Shown: one piece after another, positions 36,061 through 44,908 of the stretch
How the letters are laid out: each line of letters opens with the position of its first letter
How positions within the stretch are numbered: the first letter of the stretch is position 1
Source of the DNA: DAOPZC01 sp035353175
GTDB lineage: Bacteria > Verrucomicrobiota > Kiritimatiellia > RFP12 > UBA1067
Length of the DNA stretch: 54,481 nt
Assembly (NCBI GenBank): GCA_035353175.1
Contig: DAOPZC010000031.1
Span: forward strand, 1-54,481
Reading direction: 5' to 3'
Made by a program: the position numbers and the translations under genes
The notes under the pieces: model-generated
What the model saw: only the letters and a program-made list of their open reading frames with translations
The model's database searches: none
What the model was told of the DNA's origin: nothing

Positions 36061-37218
36061 TCACGTGCGAGGCGACGACATGCGCTTGATTTCCGACAAT
36101 GTTTTGCCGGTCCTTTTCTTGACATACCGTTCCAGCACGAGTTCGGAAGGCCATCCGGAACGCCCGGCGATCGCGCCGATGGCGACGTTCGGACTTTTGA
36201 GAAGATCCATCGCGCAGGCGAAACGCGCTTCTTGTATCTCCTCCAGCACGGTGTGCCCGGTCAGGGAACGGAACCTGATTTCCGCTTGCCGCCGGGAACA
36301 GGGGAAAGTCTTGAGCACGTCCCGCGCCGTCACCCCGTTCGCGGCTTTGCGCCGGATCAGTTCCATGGCCGCCTGTACATCCGCATCCGTCCGTTTGAAA
36401 AGCCGCGTGGACTGTCGGCGCACGATTCCGAGCGGCGGGACGACGCGCAAGACCGCCGGCGAGGCGGGGTCGTCGATTTTCATGGCGAGCATCTCGGCGG
36501 CCATGTGTCCCGAGGTCTTGAAGTCCGGCAGTACGCTGGTCATCGAAGGCCGGGTCGTTTCGCAGATGAGTTCGTCGTTGTCGGCACCGACGAAGGCCAG
36601 CTCTTCGGGGACCGCGTATCCCAGGGCGACGGCGGCGGAGAGGGCGCGTTCGGCGATATAGTCGTTCACGCCGAATACGCCGCACGGTTTCGGCAGCCTG
36701 CGCAGCCAGGACCGAAGGCGCCGTTGAAGCGCGGTGGTGCCGCCGCGTTCGCCGGCTTCCGGCTCGAAAACATGCACCCGCTTGCCGTGCAGTTCGAGCA
36801 CCGACTTGAAGGCTTCGAGTTTGTCGAGCATCCAGTAGGCGTGGGAGAACCACCCGACGAGGGCGTAGTCGTGGAAATCGAGCCGCAGCAATTCCTTTGC
36901 CGCGACGCGTGCGATTTGCGCGGAATCGTGGCGGACAACGGACGCACCCTCTCCGGTGATGTCGGGCGAATGGTCAAGAAAGACGACCGGTGTGCGGCGG
37001 AAGTGTCCGGGCCGCAATTTCGTGTCGCCGCCGTCCGCCTCCACAATGCAGCCTACCGCTTCCCAGAAATCCAGCAGGTTCGCCGCCTGGAGGGCGGAGA
37101 GGTCGCCGTCGATCACCTGCAGCCGCCACCCGTGCGCATCGGCGAACCGGTGCATCCCCTCGAGTTTGTGCTGCCAGCACTTCAGGCCGGTGGTTCTGAA
37201 GACGATGACCGTTTTCAT
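36061..37218 (-). CDS. XylR-type regulator, second copy
   Basis: A protein of 385 residues from ATG 37218. Residues 1-265 form a LacI-type sugar sensor (YALVGWFSHAYWMLDKLEAF, PKPCGVFGVNDYIAERAL, VPEELAFVGADNDELICE); residues about 280-380 are the AraC DNA-binding pair (TARDVLKTFPCSRRQAEIRF, AIGAIAGRSGWPSELVLERY). It shares layout and key phrases with the regulator at 13.0 kb and is probably its paralogue. It is divergent from the LamG, sialidase-like and GH39-like genes, and a matching pair of GCGCAAAA-type boxes lies in the shared gap. The gene is tail to tail with the epimerase, 12 bases apart. Confidence 0.9.
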   Translation of the reverse strand: MKTVIVFRTTGLKCWQHKLEGMHRFADAHGWRLQVIDGDLSALQAANLLDFWEAVGCIVEADGGDTKLRPGHFRRTPVVFLDHSPDITGEGASVVRHDSAQIARVAAKELLRLDFHDYALVGWFSHAYWMLDKLEAFKSVLELHGKRVHVFEPEAGERGGTTALQRRLRSWLRRLPKPCGVFGVNDYIAERALSAAVALGYAVPEELAFVGADNDELICETTRPSMTSVLPDFKTSGHMAAEMLAMKIDDPASPAVLRVVPPLGIVRRQSTRLFKRTDADVQAAMELIRRKAANGVTARDVLKTFPCSRRQAEIRFRSLTGHTVLEEIQEARFACAMDLLKSPNVAIGAIAGRSGWPSELVLERYVKKRTGKTLSEIKRMSSPRT

Positions 37219-37265
37219 GATGGCCGCAAGGATATGCGGCGCAACGCTGAAACGCAAGAAGATAT

Positions 37266-37301
37266 GCGCAAAAGTACGAATAATAGTTGCGTAAAAGTAC
37301 G
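37266..37301. promoter_or_regulatory. Putative XylR-type operator between divergent genes
   Basis: TGCGCAAAAGTACG (from 37265) is repeated as TGCGTAAAAGTACG, 23 bp later. It lies 48 bases from the regulator start and about 80 from the LamG start. The box resembles the GCGCAAAA pairs at 14384 and 17869, where the related regulator should bind. Confidence 0.5.
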
Positions 37302-37378
37302 GTTATAGACGACGTGCATTTGGTACGTTACTCAACAAATGGAAGTGGTTCATTGACCGGGAAACAAAGAAGGCAGCT

Positions 37379-39748
37379 ATGAAGACATGTCAACGTTGGG
37401 CATTTGTCGCAGGCGTGGCGGCGTTTCTGACGGCAGGCGCGGCGGAGGCCAAGACCGTGCTGTGGTACCGGCTGGACGTGCTGGCCACCGGCGTGACGTC
37501 GACGCCCAGTACGGTGATCGACAATATCGCCGATCCCGGGAAGTATCAGATGTACTGCCACTCGCTGGTCGGCTCCGTTCGCGGAACGGTCCCCGACTAC
37601 ATGCCGTCCGGCACCGGAGGGCTGCCGTCAGGGGTCTGGGTTTACGATCCCGTCACGCGCGAAGGGTCCGAACGGCTGAACGCCATGCACTTCGGCCTGA
37701 CGGAAATTCCGCCGGGCACCAACAGCGCCAGCGGAGCGATGCTCCGCACCGACACGTCCACCCCTTCGTCCCTCGGCTTGACCAACGTGACCGTCGAGGC
37801 GATCTTCAGGACGTCTGCCGGCGCCTTGACGAACTGGTCGATGGCGCCGATCGTCTATCAGCCGTCACAAAACGACGTAGGTACAGCTGAATCGATCATG
37901 CTGGGGATCGGGTGGAGCGGCAGGCTCGCCTGCCGGTTCAACGCCGGCGGCACGTCGCGGGTCGTCGGCGGCGGTACGTTGTCTTCATGTTTGGTCGCGC
38001 CCGACGTCTGGCATCATGCGGCGTTCACCCTGGATGCCGAAGGCGCGGGTAGACTCTATCTCGACTATCAGCTCGTCAATGTCCAATACGGGCTCGGGGC
38101 CTTAGACAAAGTGACCGGCAAGGCGCTCATGATCGGCGCGAACACGCACGTGTCCAACCGCACGTTTCCCGGCGACATTCTGGAGGTGCGAATCACCGAT
38201 GCCGCGATCGGGAGCGGAGAGTTCCTTCAGGCCAGGGTTCAGCCGCGCGTGACGCCGGCCGACACGGTCTGTTTCTGCCCCGACCTGTTCGGGATGAACA
38301 CCCGGTTCGGTTCCGTCGTCAACGTGAACGTCGCCACGGGAGCGCTGGCGCGCACGGCCAATCCGATGAGCGAGACGAATTCCCCCGCGGCGGTTCTGGA
38401 TGCCGCGGACAAGGCCGGGAACGCGTTCCGTTTCGGCATCAACGACATGGCGGGCGTCATCGCCAACACGGGGTCCACGCATTGCGCACGCGGCGAAACC
38501 GGTTCCGGAAACGGCGTCAAGTTCATCGCCCCGGACTCGGCGTTCGAAAAGGCGAGTTTCACCATGGAGTGCTTTTTCAAGGCCCCGGGACCGATCGACG
38601 GCGAAACCTGGACGCTTTTCTATGCGCCGTGCGTCAAGGTCTGCGTCGGCGACGACGGCCTGATTCTCGGCCGCGGTTTCAGGACCTGCGGCGACGACGG
38701 CAGCGTCTCCGACATCAAGAGCAGAAACCGCGTGGACGACGGCACCTGGCACCATCTCGCCTTCGTCTACGACATCGGCGCCGCCCAAACGAAACTCTAC
38801 GTGGATTACGCGCTCCAGGGCAGCGCCAGCTTGACGCTCGGCACCACGGGCACGTTCAATCCGTCCGCAGGTGTGCAGAACATCGCAGGGAACCGCCAAT
38901 ACTTCCCCGGCTGGATGGACGAGCTGCGCATCACCCGGCGCGCACTGGGGCCTGAAGAATTCATTCTCGCCGACCCGGCGGGCGCCGCCGGGGTGCTGGT
39001 TCATCTCACGTTCGACAACGGCGATTATGCGGCCGGGCCCTATCCGTCCCTCAACCCTGCCGGCGCGGGCGTCGCCCATGTCGTTGCCGAGCTCGAAGGC
39101 CAAGCACCCGCCTTCAGCGGCAGCGTGAAGCCGAAGCTGGCCTTGGACGGCGTGGCGGGACGCGTCGTGAAACAAAACGTGAAATCGCTGTACATGAATG
39201 CGAGCCAGGTCCGGTATCCGCATTTCACGAGCCTTTACGGCAAGACCAGTTTCACGATCGAGTGGTTCATGAAGCTCTCGTCGTGCGAAACGAATGCCGG
39301 TCTCCTGCGCCTGAATCAGAGCACGACGGCTTTCGAGGGCAGCGATCCAGCCCCCATGTGGCGGGTCTACGTCAGGGCGAGCAGCAAGAAGGCGCTTGAT
39401 TTCGAAGCGCATGAAGCGACGCAGCAGAAATTCATTACGACTTGGACGTCTTTCCCGGCCGATATCGACGACGGAAGCTGGCACCATTATGCGATCACCG
39501 TCGAGCAGATCGACGTATCCGGCACCGCCAAGACGGAACTCCGGCTTTATCGCGACTACGAAAGCTATGGCAGCCAGCAGTTCACCGGGGTTCTTCAGTA
39601 TCCCGCGAACGACGACTGCGCCTTCACGATCGGCGCCGACAACAACTTCACCGGCAACATGGACGAAATCAGAATTTCTGACGGAGTCCTGCCGGTCGCT
39701 TCTTTCATGCGGTCGATGCCCACGGGCACGGCCATCTTTGTGAGGTAA
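37379..39748 (+). CDS. Secreted triple-LamG-domain protein, copy 2
   Basis: A protein of 789 residues with a signal peptide ending AAFLTAGAAEA, followed by KTVLWYRLD. Three LamG modules are marked by LTNVTVEAIFRTS near 134, ASFTMECFFKAPG near 391 and TSFTIEWFMKLSS near 623, each followed by a WHHAAFTLD / WHHLAFVYD / WHHYAITVE strand. There is no catalytic motif. It has nearly the same size and module spacing as the LamG protein at 18.0 kb. The stop codon is four bases from the next start, so they form an operon. A surface glycan-binding role is inferred. Confidence 0.8.
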   Translation: MKTCQRWAFVAGVAAFLTAGAAEAKTVLWYRLDVLATGVTSTPSTVIDNIADPGKYQMYCHSLVGSVRGTVPDYMPSGTGGLPSGVWVYDPVTREGSERLNAMHFGLTEIPPGTNSASGAMLRTDTSTPSSLGLTNVTVEAIFRTSAGALTNWSMAPIVYQPSQNDVGTAESIMLGIGWSGRLACRFNAGGTSRVVGGGTLSSCLVAPDVWHHAAFTLDAEGAGRLYLDYQLVNVQYGLGALDKVTGKALMIGANTHVSNRTFPGDILEVRITDAAIGSGEFLQARVQPRVTPADTVCFCPDLFGMNTRFGSVVNVNVATGALARTANPMSETNSPAAVLDAADKAGNAFRFGINDMAGVIANTGSTHCARGETGSGNGVKFIAPDSAFEKASFTMECFFKAPGPIDGETWTLFYAPCVKVCVGDDGLILGRGFRTCGDDGSVSDIKSRNRVDDGTWHHLAFVYDIGAAQTKLYVDYALQGSASLTLGTTGTFNPSAGVQNIAGNRQYFPGWMDELRITRRALGPEEFILADPAGAAGVLVHLTFDNGDYAAGPYPSLNPAGAGVAHVVAELEGQAPAFSGSVKPKLALDGVAGRVVKQNVKSLYMNASQVRYPHFTSLYGKTSFTIEWFMKLSSCETNAGLLRLNQSTTAFEGSDPAPMWRVYVRASSKKALDFEAHEATQQKFITTWTSFPADIDDGSWHHYAITVEQIDVSGTAKTELRLYRDYESYGSQQFTGVLQYPANDDCAFTIGADNNFTGNMDEIRISDGVLPVASFMRSMPTGTAIFVR

Positions 39749-39752
39749 AACT

Positions 39753-40823
39753 ATGGATCTGATGAAAACATCGATGGCGGTTGCGGCCGTCGCCGCGGTT
39801 ATGACGGTCATGGCGGCAGGCGCAGCGGAGGCCAAGACCGCGCCTTATACGGTACAGGACTGCAAGGGCTACAACTCTTGGCCGATGATGCAGGCGGTCG
39901 GCCGGCGGCTCGTGTGCACGTACAGCCGCGGCACCGGGCACAACATCGGCGAAGGCGTGAGAGGCGTTTTCGCTCGCACGTCGGACGACTGCGGCAGAAC
40001 CTGGTCGCGGGAGGTCTGCGTGGCCGACGCGCCGGATTACGGCGAAGTGACCATCGGCAAGGGGCAGGACGCAGACGGCGCCATGCTGCTTTGGGTGCGC
40101 TGTTTCGGCGGTCCGAAAAACCATCACGACATCTACCGCACGGCGGACGGGGCGACGTTCGAGAAGATTTCCACGCCGGCGCTTTCGCCGCTGCCCGTGC
40201 AGATCACCGACATCTTTCACGTCCCGGGCAAGGGGATGATGTCGCTGTGGTTCGCCGGGAACTATAAAACTGATCTCAGTCATTCTTGGGGGACGCTCGT
40301 CAGTGCGGACAACGGCCGCACTTGGACGCAGACGACCATTGAGAAGGAACTTTCAAAAGCCGACTGGCCCACTGAACAGGCCGCCGTGTATGTCGGCGAC
40401 GGCAAGATCCTGGCCCTGGCCCGCACGGAAATCCCGGGCGCTGACGGCGGCGTGCAGTTCCAGCTGACGTCGACCGACTCGGGCGTGACTTGGAAGCGCG
40501 AGCGCACCAACATCTCCGACATCATGTGTTCGACGCCGACGCTGGTCTACGATGCCCAGTCCGGGCTCGTGAGCAACTACTATTTCGAGCGCGGAAAGGG
40601 CTTGGTGAAGCGCCGCGTGAACGCCGTGGGGGAGGTGTGGTCCACGCCGAGCGGATGGTCGGCACCCGAGATCGTGGGCGTCGGCAGCGAGCGGCCGTGG
40701 GATACGGGCAACGTCAACGCCACGGTGGTCGGCCGCACGCATTTCATCGCGTACTATTCCGGGACCGATCCCGACACCGCCGTCTACGCGCTTCCCGTGC
40801 TTGCGCCCGGGCGTGGCAAGTGA
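39753..40823 (+). CDS. Secreted BNR/sialidase-fold protein
   Basis: A protein of 356 residues. Its signal peptide ends AAGAAEAKT, nearly the same as the LamG protein before it, also at DNA level. It is a six-bladed propeller of the sialidase superfamily with three Asp-boxes: SDDCGRTW (77-84), SADNGRTW and STDSGVTW. The RIP motif expected near the N-terminus of true sialidases is not seen, so cleavage of sialic acid is doubtful; other exo-glycosidases and lyases share this fold. It is second in the LamG-led operon. Confidence 0.75.
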   Translation: MDLMKTSMAVAAVAAVMTVMAAGAAEAKTAPYTVQDCKGYNSWPMMQAVGRRLVCTYSRGTGHNIGEGVRGVFARTSDDCGRTWSREVCVADAPDYGEVTIGKGQDADGAMLLWVRCFGGPKNHHDIYRTADGATFEKISTPALSPLPVQITDIFHVPGKGMMSLWFAGNYKTDLSHSWGTLVSADNGRTWTQTTIEKELSKADWPTEQAAVYVGDGKILALARTEIPGADGGVQFQLTSTDSGVTWKRERTNISDIMCSTPTLVYDAQSGLVSNYYFERGKGLVKRRVNAVGEVWSTPSGWSAPEIVGVGSERPWDTGNVNATVVGRTHFIAYYSGTDPDTAVYALPVLAPGRGK

Positions 40824-40935
40824 CGCCACCGCCGCTGCCGGCCTGACCTTCAAGAAAAAGATTCTTCTTGTTTGCCTCTCCTCCCCCCGCTTTGCTACGT
40901 TGAAAGTCCGTGACGAGGTGGGGGAAGGGGGAGGC

Positions 40936-43881
40936 ATGAAAGAACTTTTTTGTTTGGGCATGGCGTTATTGGCTATTTCTCCTGTCGGGGCTTTTGAGGT
41001 GCCTGCGGAAAAATGTGAGGCGTCGCGTCCCCTTTTCCCGATGGACGACAACGCCCAGTTCCAGCACCACTGGGGAAAAGGCTCCGTCGCGCTGGGAACA
41101 AACGGGCTTATGTGCCAGGGGGATACGACCGCGTTCGCGCTCACTGAAAAGAAGTTTTCCGTTCTGCGCTACGAACGTCAGCCCCGCAAACTCGTTTTCG
41201 ACACCGAGCTCCTCTCCGGCAGCGTGAAGGTGTCCGCGGCCTTCTCCTACGCGGACAAGGACGTCTATGAGACGAACAAGACCGGCTTCACCACGCAGGA
41301 AGTCAGCTTGCCTGCGGGGCGCGGCAAGACCGTGCTCGATCTCTCGGCTCCGTTGGCAAAAGCGCAGTTCGCGACCCGCCCGCGTCACTTCGCGTTTCTC
41401 CCCGCGAAAGGCTCGGAACCGGTCACCCTCATTCTTCACGGGGTGGACATCGTGGAGAACCAGACGCCGGCGGAAGCCGTTGACTTGGACGTGGCGACCG
41501 GAACAGGCGTTCACGTCCTCCGCGCCGGCACGGACGACAAGGTGCGCCTGATTTTCGCAAACCGTTCTTCCCTTTTTGGGGATTTCGAGATCGCGATGAC
41601 GTACGAGTCGTTCTTCGGAACGAAAAAAACGGAGACGTTTCCCCTGCGCCTTGCTCCCGGGGAACGCCGCGAAGTCGCTTCCGGTTGGTATCCTGAAGGT
41701 ATCGGGCACTGGACGGTCAGCGCAGTCATCACCAACAAGAACGCGCCAGCCGACAAGAGCGTGAAGAGCCGTTCGCTCGCTTTCTTCAAACCTGCCGGCC
41801 CGACCGAAGGGCGCGCGAAAAACTTTCTCTTCAGCGTCTGCACCCACACGGAGCGATGGAGCCCCGGCGACCGCCGTCTGGAGGCCGAGGCCTCCGCGTT
41901 GTGCGGCGTCAAGGTTTCCCGCGTCGGCGGATACGGATGGGGAAATCTTGAACCGCAGCGCGGCGTTTGGGACTGGTCCATGGCGGATGAGATGTTCGAG
42001 CTGTATGCACGGCAGGGAATCGAGATTCAGCCCATCCTATGGGGGAGCCCGTCTTGGGCTTCCCAGAAGAAACTCGTGGAAAACAAGACGCCGGACCTGT
42101 GGAAGCACTTCCCCGCCGATATCAACGAGTGGCGCGAATATGTCCGGCAAGTCGCGCGCCATTTCCGGGGAAAGATCCGTTACTATGAAAACTGGAACGA
42201 GCCCGACCTCACCGGGTTCAGCGCCATGACGCTCGATGAATACGTCGCCCTGCAGAAGGCTTTCTATGAGGAGATCGTGAAGGAGGATGCCGAGGCCGTT
42301 CCGATGACCGGCGGATTCGCCACGCTCACGCGACACCACGCCCTCATTTACCAAGATTTCCAGAAGGATTTTCTTCGCGCGGCGAAAGGCTTCTTCAAGG
42401 TTCACGCCATCCATGAGCACGGATGGTTCAGGGACTACCAAAGGCGGATCGACAAGCTTCTCTTCCCCGTGCGGAAAGAAACCGGAACGACGGTCCCGTG
42501 GTACAGCAACGAGACGGCCATGACTTCCGTCGGCGGACAGGAACGGAAACAGGCGGAAACGCTCATGAAAAAGCTCCTCTTCGCCTGGGTCCGCGGCTCC
42601 ATCGGCTACACCTGGTACGACCTGCGGGACGACGGGTACGACCCGAAATACGGAGAGCACCACTTCGGCCTCGTCTCGAACGATTTCTATCCCAAACCCG
42701 TCTACTCCGTCTACAACATGCTCGCGACGCACTACGCGTCCATGACCTCCGCCGAAGACCTCTCGCCCGACGCGGACGGCTTCCTCTTCCGCTTCGGCGA
42801 CGGGAAAGACATTCTGCTTCCCGCCTGGTGCGAGTCCGGCTCCGGTCAGACGCGTCATTTCCTCGTCGAGACAGACGCGCAGGCGGCCTCCGTGATCGAC
42901 CTGATGGGGCAGGAAAGACCGGTGGAAAAACGGGGCGCGCGCGTCGTGTACGCGGTCGGAAATTCGCCGTGCACCCTCAAGTTGGCCGGCGCGACATCGG
43001 CGCGCGTGGTCGGAGAGCTCGCGCATTTCGATTCCAGCCGCGAGGCCGTCCCCGGCAGAACCTGGCCGTTGCCGCTTACGCTTCGCAACGCGGAGGCGCG
43101 CGAGGCCGCTCTGACGCTGTCGTTCGACGCCCTTCCCGCCGGGCTGAAAGCGGAAACGCTGTCCACGAGGATCGCGTTGCCCGCAAACGGGACAACGAAC
43201 GCGACGCTGACTTTCGCGGTCGCGGAGACCTTCGCCGCTCCCGGCGAGATCCGCCTCCGCTATGACGTCGAGGGCGCGGCTCTGTCAGGCGTGGTGGCCA
43301 TCCCGGTGACGCCCGCGAAAGTTATCCGCGGCGCCGCTCTCAACCGCGCTCCGGACTTCACGCTGAACAAAATCTATCAGGTGACGGCCACGACGCCGGC
43401 CGACCCTTTCAATTCCCGCCGGCTGTGGAAAAACCCGGACGATCTGAGCGCGCGCGTCTGGCTCTGCCGCGAAGGGGACGCTTTGCGCCTGCGCCTTGAG
43501 TGCACCGATGATCTTCCTTGCGCTTCGGAAGCCAAGACCGACACGCAGGGCGATCAGGTGCGGCTCCATTTCCTTGCGGGCCATTCCGCAACCGAGAAGG
43601 TATACGACCTCTTTTGGCCCGCGCCCACGCTCTTTGCCGACGGGAAGGCGATCCCAGAGGCGAGCGTCGAGGTCCAACGCAAAGGCGTCCTCACGACTTG
43701 GAACATCCGGCTGCCGCTTTCCGTTCTCGGCCTCTCCTCAGACCAGCTGGCGGAAAACGGGCTGCGTTTCAACGTGGATGTGGGGGATGACGACGGAGAT
43801 GGCATGGACTCCTGGATCCACCTGGGCGAGGAACGCCCCGACGCGGAGAATATGCAAAAAGCCCCGCTCTTGTTCTTCTGA
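40936..43881 (+). CDS. Secreted GH39-like clan GH-A hydrolase with C-terminal CBM9-like domain
   Basis: A protein of 981 residues from ATG 40936 (GGGGGAGG just upstream), with signal peptide FCLGMALLAISPVGAF. The N-terminal 330 residues are beta-rich. The TIM barrel (about 340-630) has acid/base E422 in YYENWNEPDL and candidate nucleophile E526 in PWYSNETAMTS. Two further beta domains follow; the last, near 810-981, has the look of a CBM9-like module (LNKIYQVTATTPADP, DALRLRLECTDDLPC). It is 112 bases after the sialidase-like gene. It probably acts on beta-linked glycosides released or bound by its operon partners. The longer upstream frame overlaps the previous gene and is rejected. Confidence 0.8.
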   Translation: MKELFCLGMALLAISPVGAFEVPAEKCEASRPLFPMDDNAQFQHHWGKGSVALGTNGLMCQGDTTAFALTEKKFSVLRYERQPRKLVFDTELLSGSVKVSAAFSYADKDVYETNKTGFTTQEVSLPAGRGKTVLDLSAPLAKAQFATRPRHFAFLPAKGSEPVTLILHGVDIVENQTPAEAVDLDVATGTGVHVLRAGTDDKVRLIFANRSSLFGDFEIAMTYESFFGTKKTETFPLRLAPGERREVASGWYPEGIGHWTVSAVITNKNAPADKSVKSRSLAFFKPAGPTEGRAKNFLFSVCTHTERWSPGDRRLEAEASALCGVKVSRVGGYGWGNLEPQRGVWDWSMADEMFELYARQGIEIQPILWGSPSWASQKKLVENKTPDLWKHFPADINEWREYVRQVARHFRGKIRYYENWNEPDLTGFSAMTLDEYVALQKAFYEEIVKEDAEAVPMTGGFATLTRHHALIYQDFQKDFLRAAKGFFKVHAIHEHGWFRDYQRRIDKLLFPVRKETGTTVPWYSNETAMTSVGGQERKQAETLMKKLLFAWVRGSIGYTWYDLRDDGYDPKYGEHHFGLVSNDFYPKPVYSVYNMLATHYASMTSAEDLSPDADGFLFRFGDGKDILLPAWCESGSGQTRHFLVETDAQAASVIDLMGQERPVEKRGARVVYAVGNSPCTLKLAGATSARVVGELAHFDSSREAVPGRTWPLPLTLRNAEAREAALTLSFDALPAGLKAETLSTRIALPANGTTNATLTFAVAETFAAPGEIRLRYDVEGAALSGVVAIPVTPAKVIRGAALNRAPDFTLNKIYQVTATTPADPFNSRRLWKNPDDLSARVWLCREGDALRLRLECTDDLPCASEAKTDTQGDQVRLHFLAGHSATEKVYDLFWPAPTLFADGKAIPEASVEVQRKGVLTTWNIRLPLSVLGLSSDQLAENGLRFNVDVGDDDGDGMDSWIHLGEERPDAENMQKAPLLFF

Positions 43882-44008
43882 GGTAACCGCCCCTTGCGGA
43901 AAAGCAGAACCGCAGTTGTGCCGCTTGGCGCTTCCCCGGCTTATCCCGCTTAACGCGCTTCCTTTCGCGTTTGACGGTCATCGCACCCCCGAAACAAGGC
44001 TACAAGCC

Positions 44009-44908
44009 ATGAGTATCTCCTCGAAACTGCGAATGGCGGGCAAGGACTACGACGCCCCGGGCTACTATTTCGTGACGCTGTGCGCGGACGAGCGGCGGCG
44101 CATCTTCGGCAGGCTGGTTGGCGAAACTATCACGCTGAGCGACGTCGGCCAGGCGGCCGAAGATTGTTGGCGCGCGATTCCGACGCACTTTCCGGATGTG
44201 GAGCTGGGCGCGTTCGTTGTGATGCCCGACCATGTGCACGGGATCATCCGGATCACGCGGTGGCAGCGGCCAAAAGGTGTTTTGGCCGACCAGGGGGAAG
44301 GACGCAAAAAGACGGGCACGCGCCGTGGCTCGCTCGGAAGCATCATCAAGGGCTTCAAGATCGGTGTCACGAAAGCCTGCCGGGCCAAAACATCTTTTGG
44401 CCATCCCATCTTTCAGGCGAACTACTACGACGTGATCTGCTTCGACGCGGCCGAGCTGGCGATCAAGGAGGCCTACATCCGAGCCAACCCGCAACGCCTG
44501 GCACTGAAAACGGTGCCGCGCGGCACGGTCAAGCGCAGCGCCTATCTCGGGAATCTGGCGCTGCTGGAGTCGGAGCCGAAGTTCGCGCTGCGGGTCTCCC
44601 GAAAAGCCACGGAGGCGGAGCTCGCGACGCTGAGCTCGGAGCTGAGCCGCTTCGGCGGCGTGGTTGTGAGCACCTTCTTCTCGCCCGGCGAGCAGCGCCT
44701 CTTGGGCGAGCTGCTCGCGAACGACACGAGCCGCCTGATCTGGATTCTGCCGATGGGCATGCCCGGTCAAGTGCCCGTCAGATGGGGTCCCGCCCTTCTC
44801 CGCTCCCGCGCGCTCTGGCTGTCAGCCTATCCCGAAGACATGGCCGCCGCTACGCGCGAAAGCTGCCTCACCTGCAACGAATGGGCGACACGCCTCGCCA
44901 CCGTGTAA
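44009..44908 (+). CDS. RAYT (Y1_Tnp, REP-associated tyrosine) transposase with extra C-terminal domain
   Basis: A protein of 299 residues. Residues 1-165 are a Y1 transposase domain: GYYFVTLCADERRRIFG, HUH motif H75-V-H77 in VMPDHVHGII, and catalytic tyrosine Y139 or Y140 in FQANYYDV. RAYTs are single-copy enzymes that move or maintain short palindromes. Residues about 185-299 are additional: GGVVVSTFFSPGEQRLLGE and RLIWILPMGM recall the DprA/SLOG Rossmann-like fold, an impression only. Two identical-arm palindromes lie inside the coding sequence. The last 39 codons are repeated just downstream in a 208-bp tandem duplication. I start at ATG 44009; the longer frame reaches back into the GH39-like gene. 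Confidence 0.8.
   Translation: MSISSKLRMAGKDYDAPGYYFVTLCADERRRIFGRLVGETITLSDVGQAAEDCWRAIPTHFPDVELGAFVVMPDHVHGIIRITRWQRPKGVLADQGEGRKKTGTRRGSLGSIIKGFKIGVTKACRAKTSFGHPIFQANYYDVICFDAAELAIKEAYIRANPQRLALKTVPRGTVKRSAYLGNLALLESEPKFALRVSRKATEAELATLSSELSRFGGVVVSTFFSPGEQRLLGELLANDTSRLIWILPMGMPGQVPVRWGPALLRSRALWLSAYPEDMAAATRESCLTCNEWATRLATV
44268..44287. repeat. 20-bp perfect palindrome inside the RAYT gene, copy 1
   Basis: GGCCAAAA (44268-44275), loop GGTG, TTTTGGCC (44280-44287). In frame it encodes RPKGVLA, in a loop between the HUH motif and the next helix, so it does not break the protein. Confidence 0.75.
44383..44402. repeat. 20-bp perfect palindrome inside the RAYT gene, copy 2
   Basis: It has the same arms GGCCAAAA and TTTTGGCC around loop CATC. 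In frame it encodes part of RAKTSFGHP, just before the catalytic tyrosine block. The reading frame relative to the palindrome differs from copy 1, which argues for insertion rather than protein-level repetition. Confidence 0.75.
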
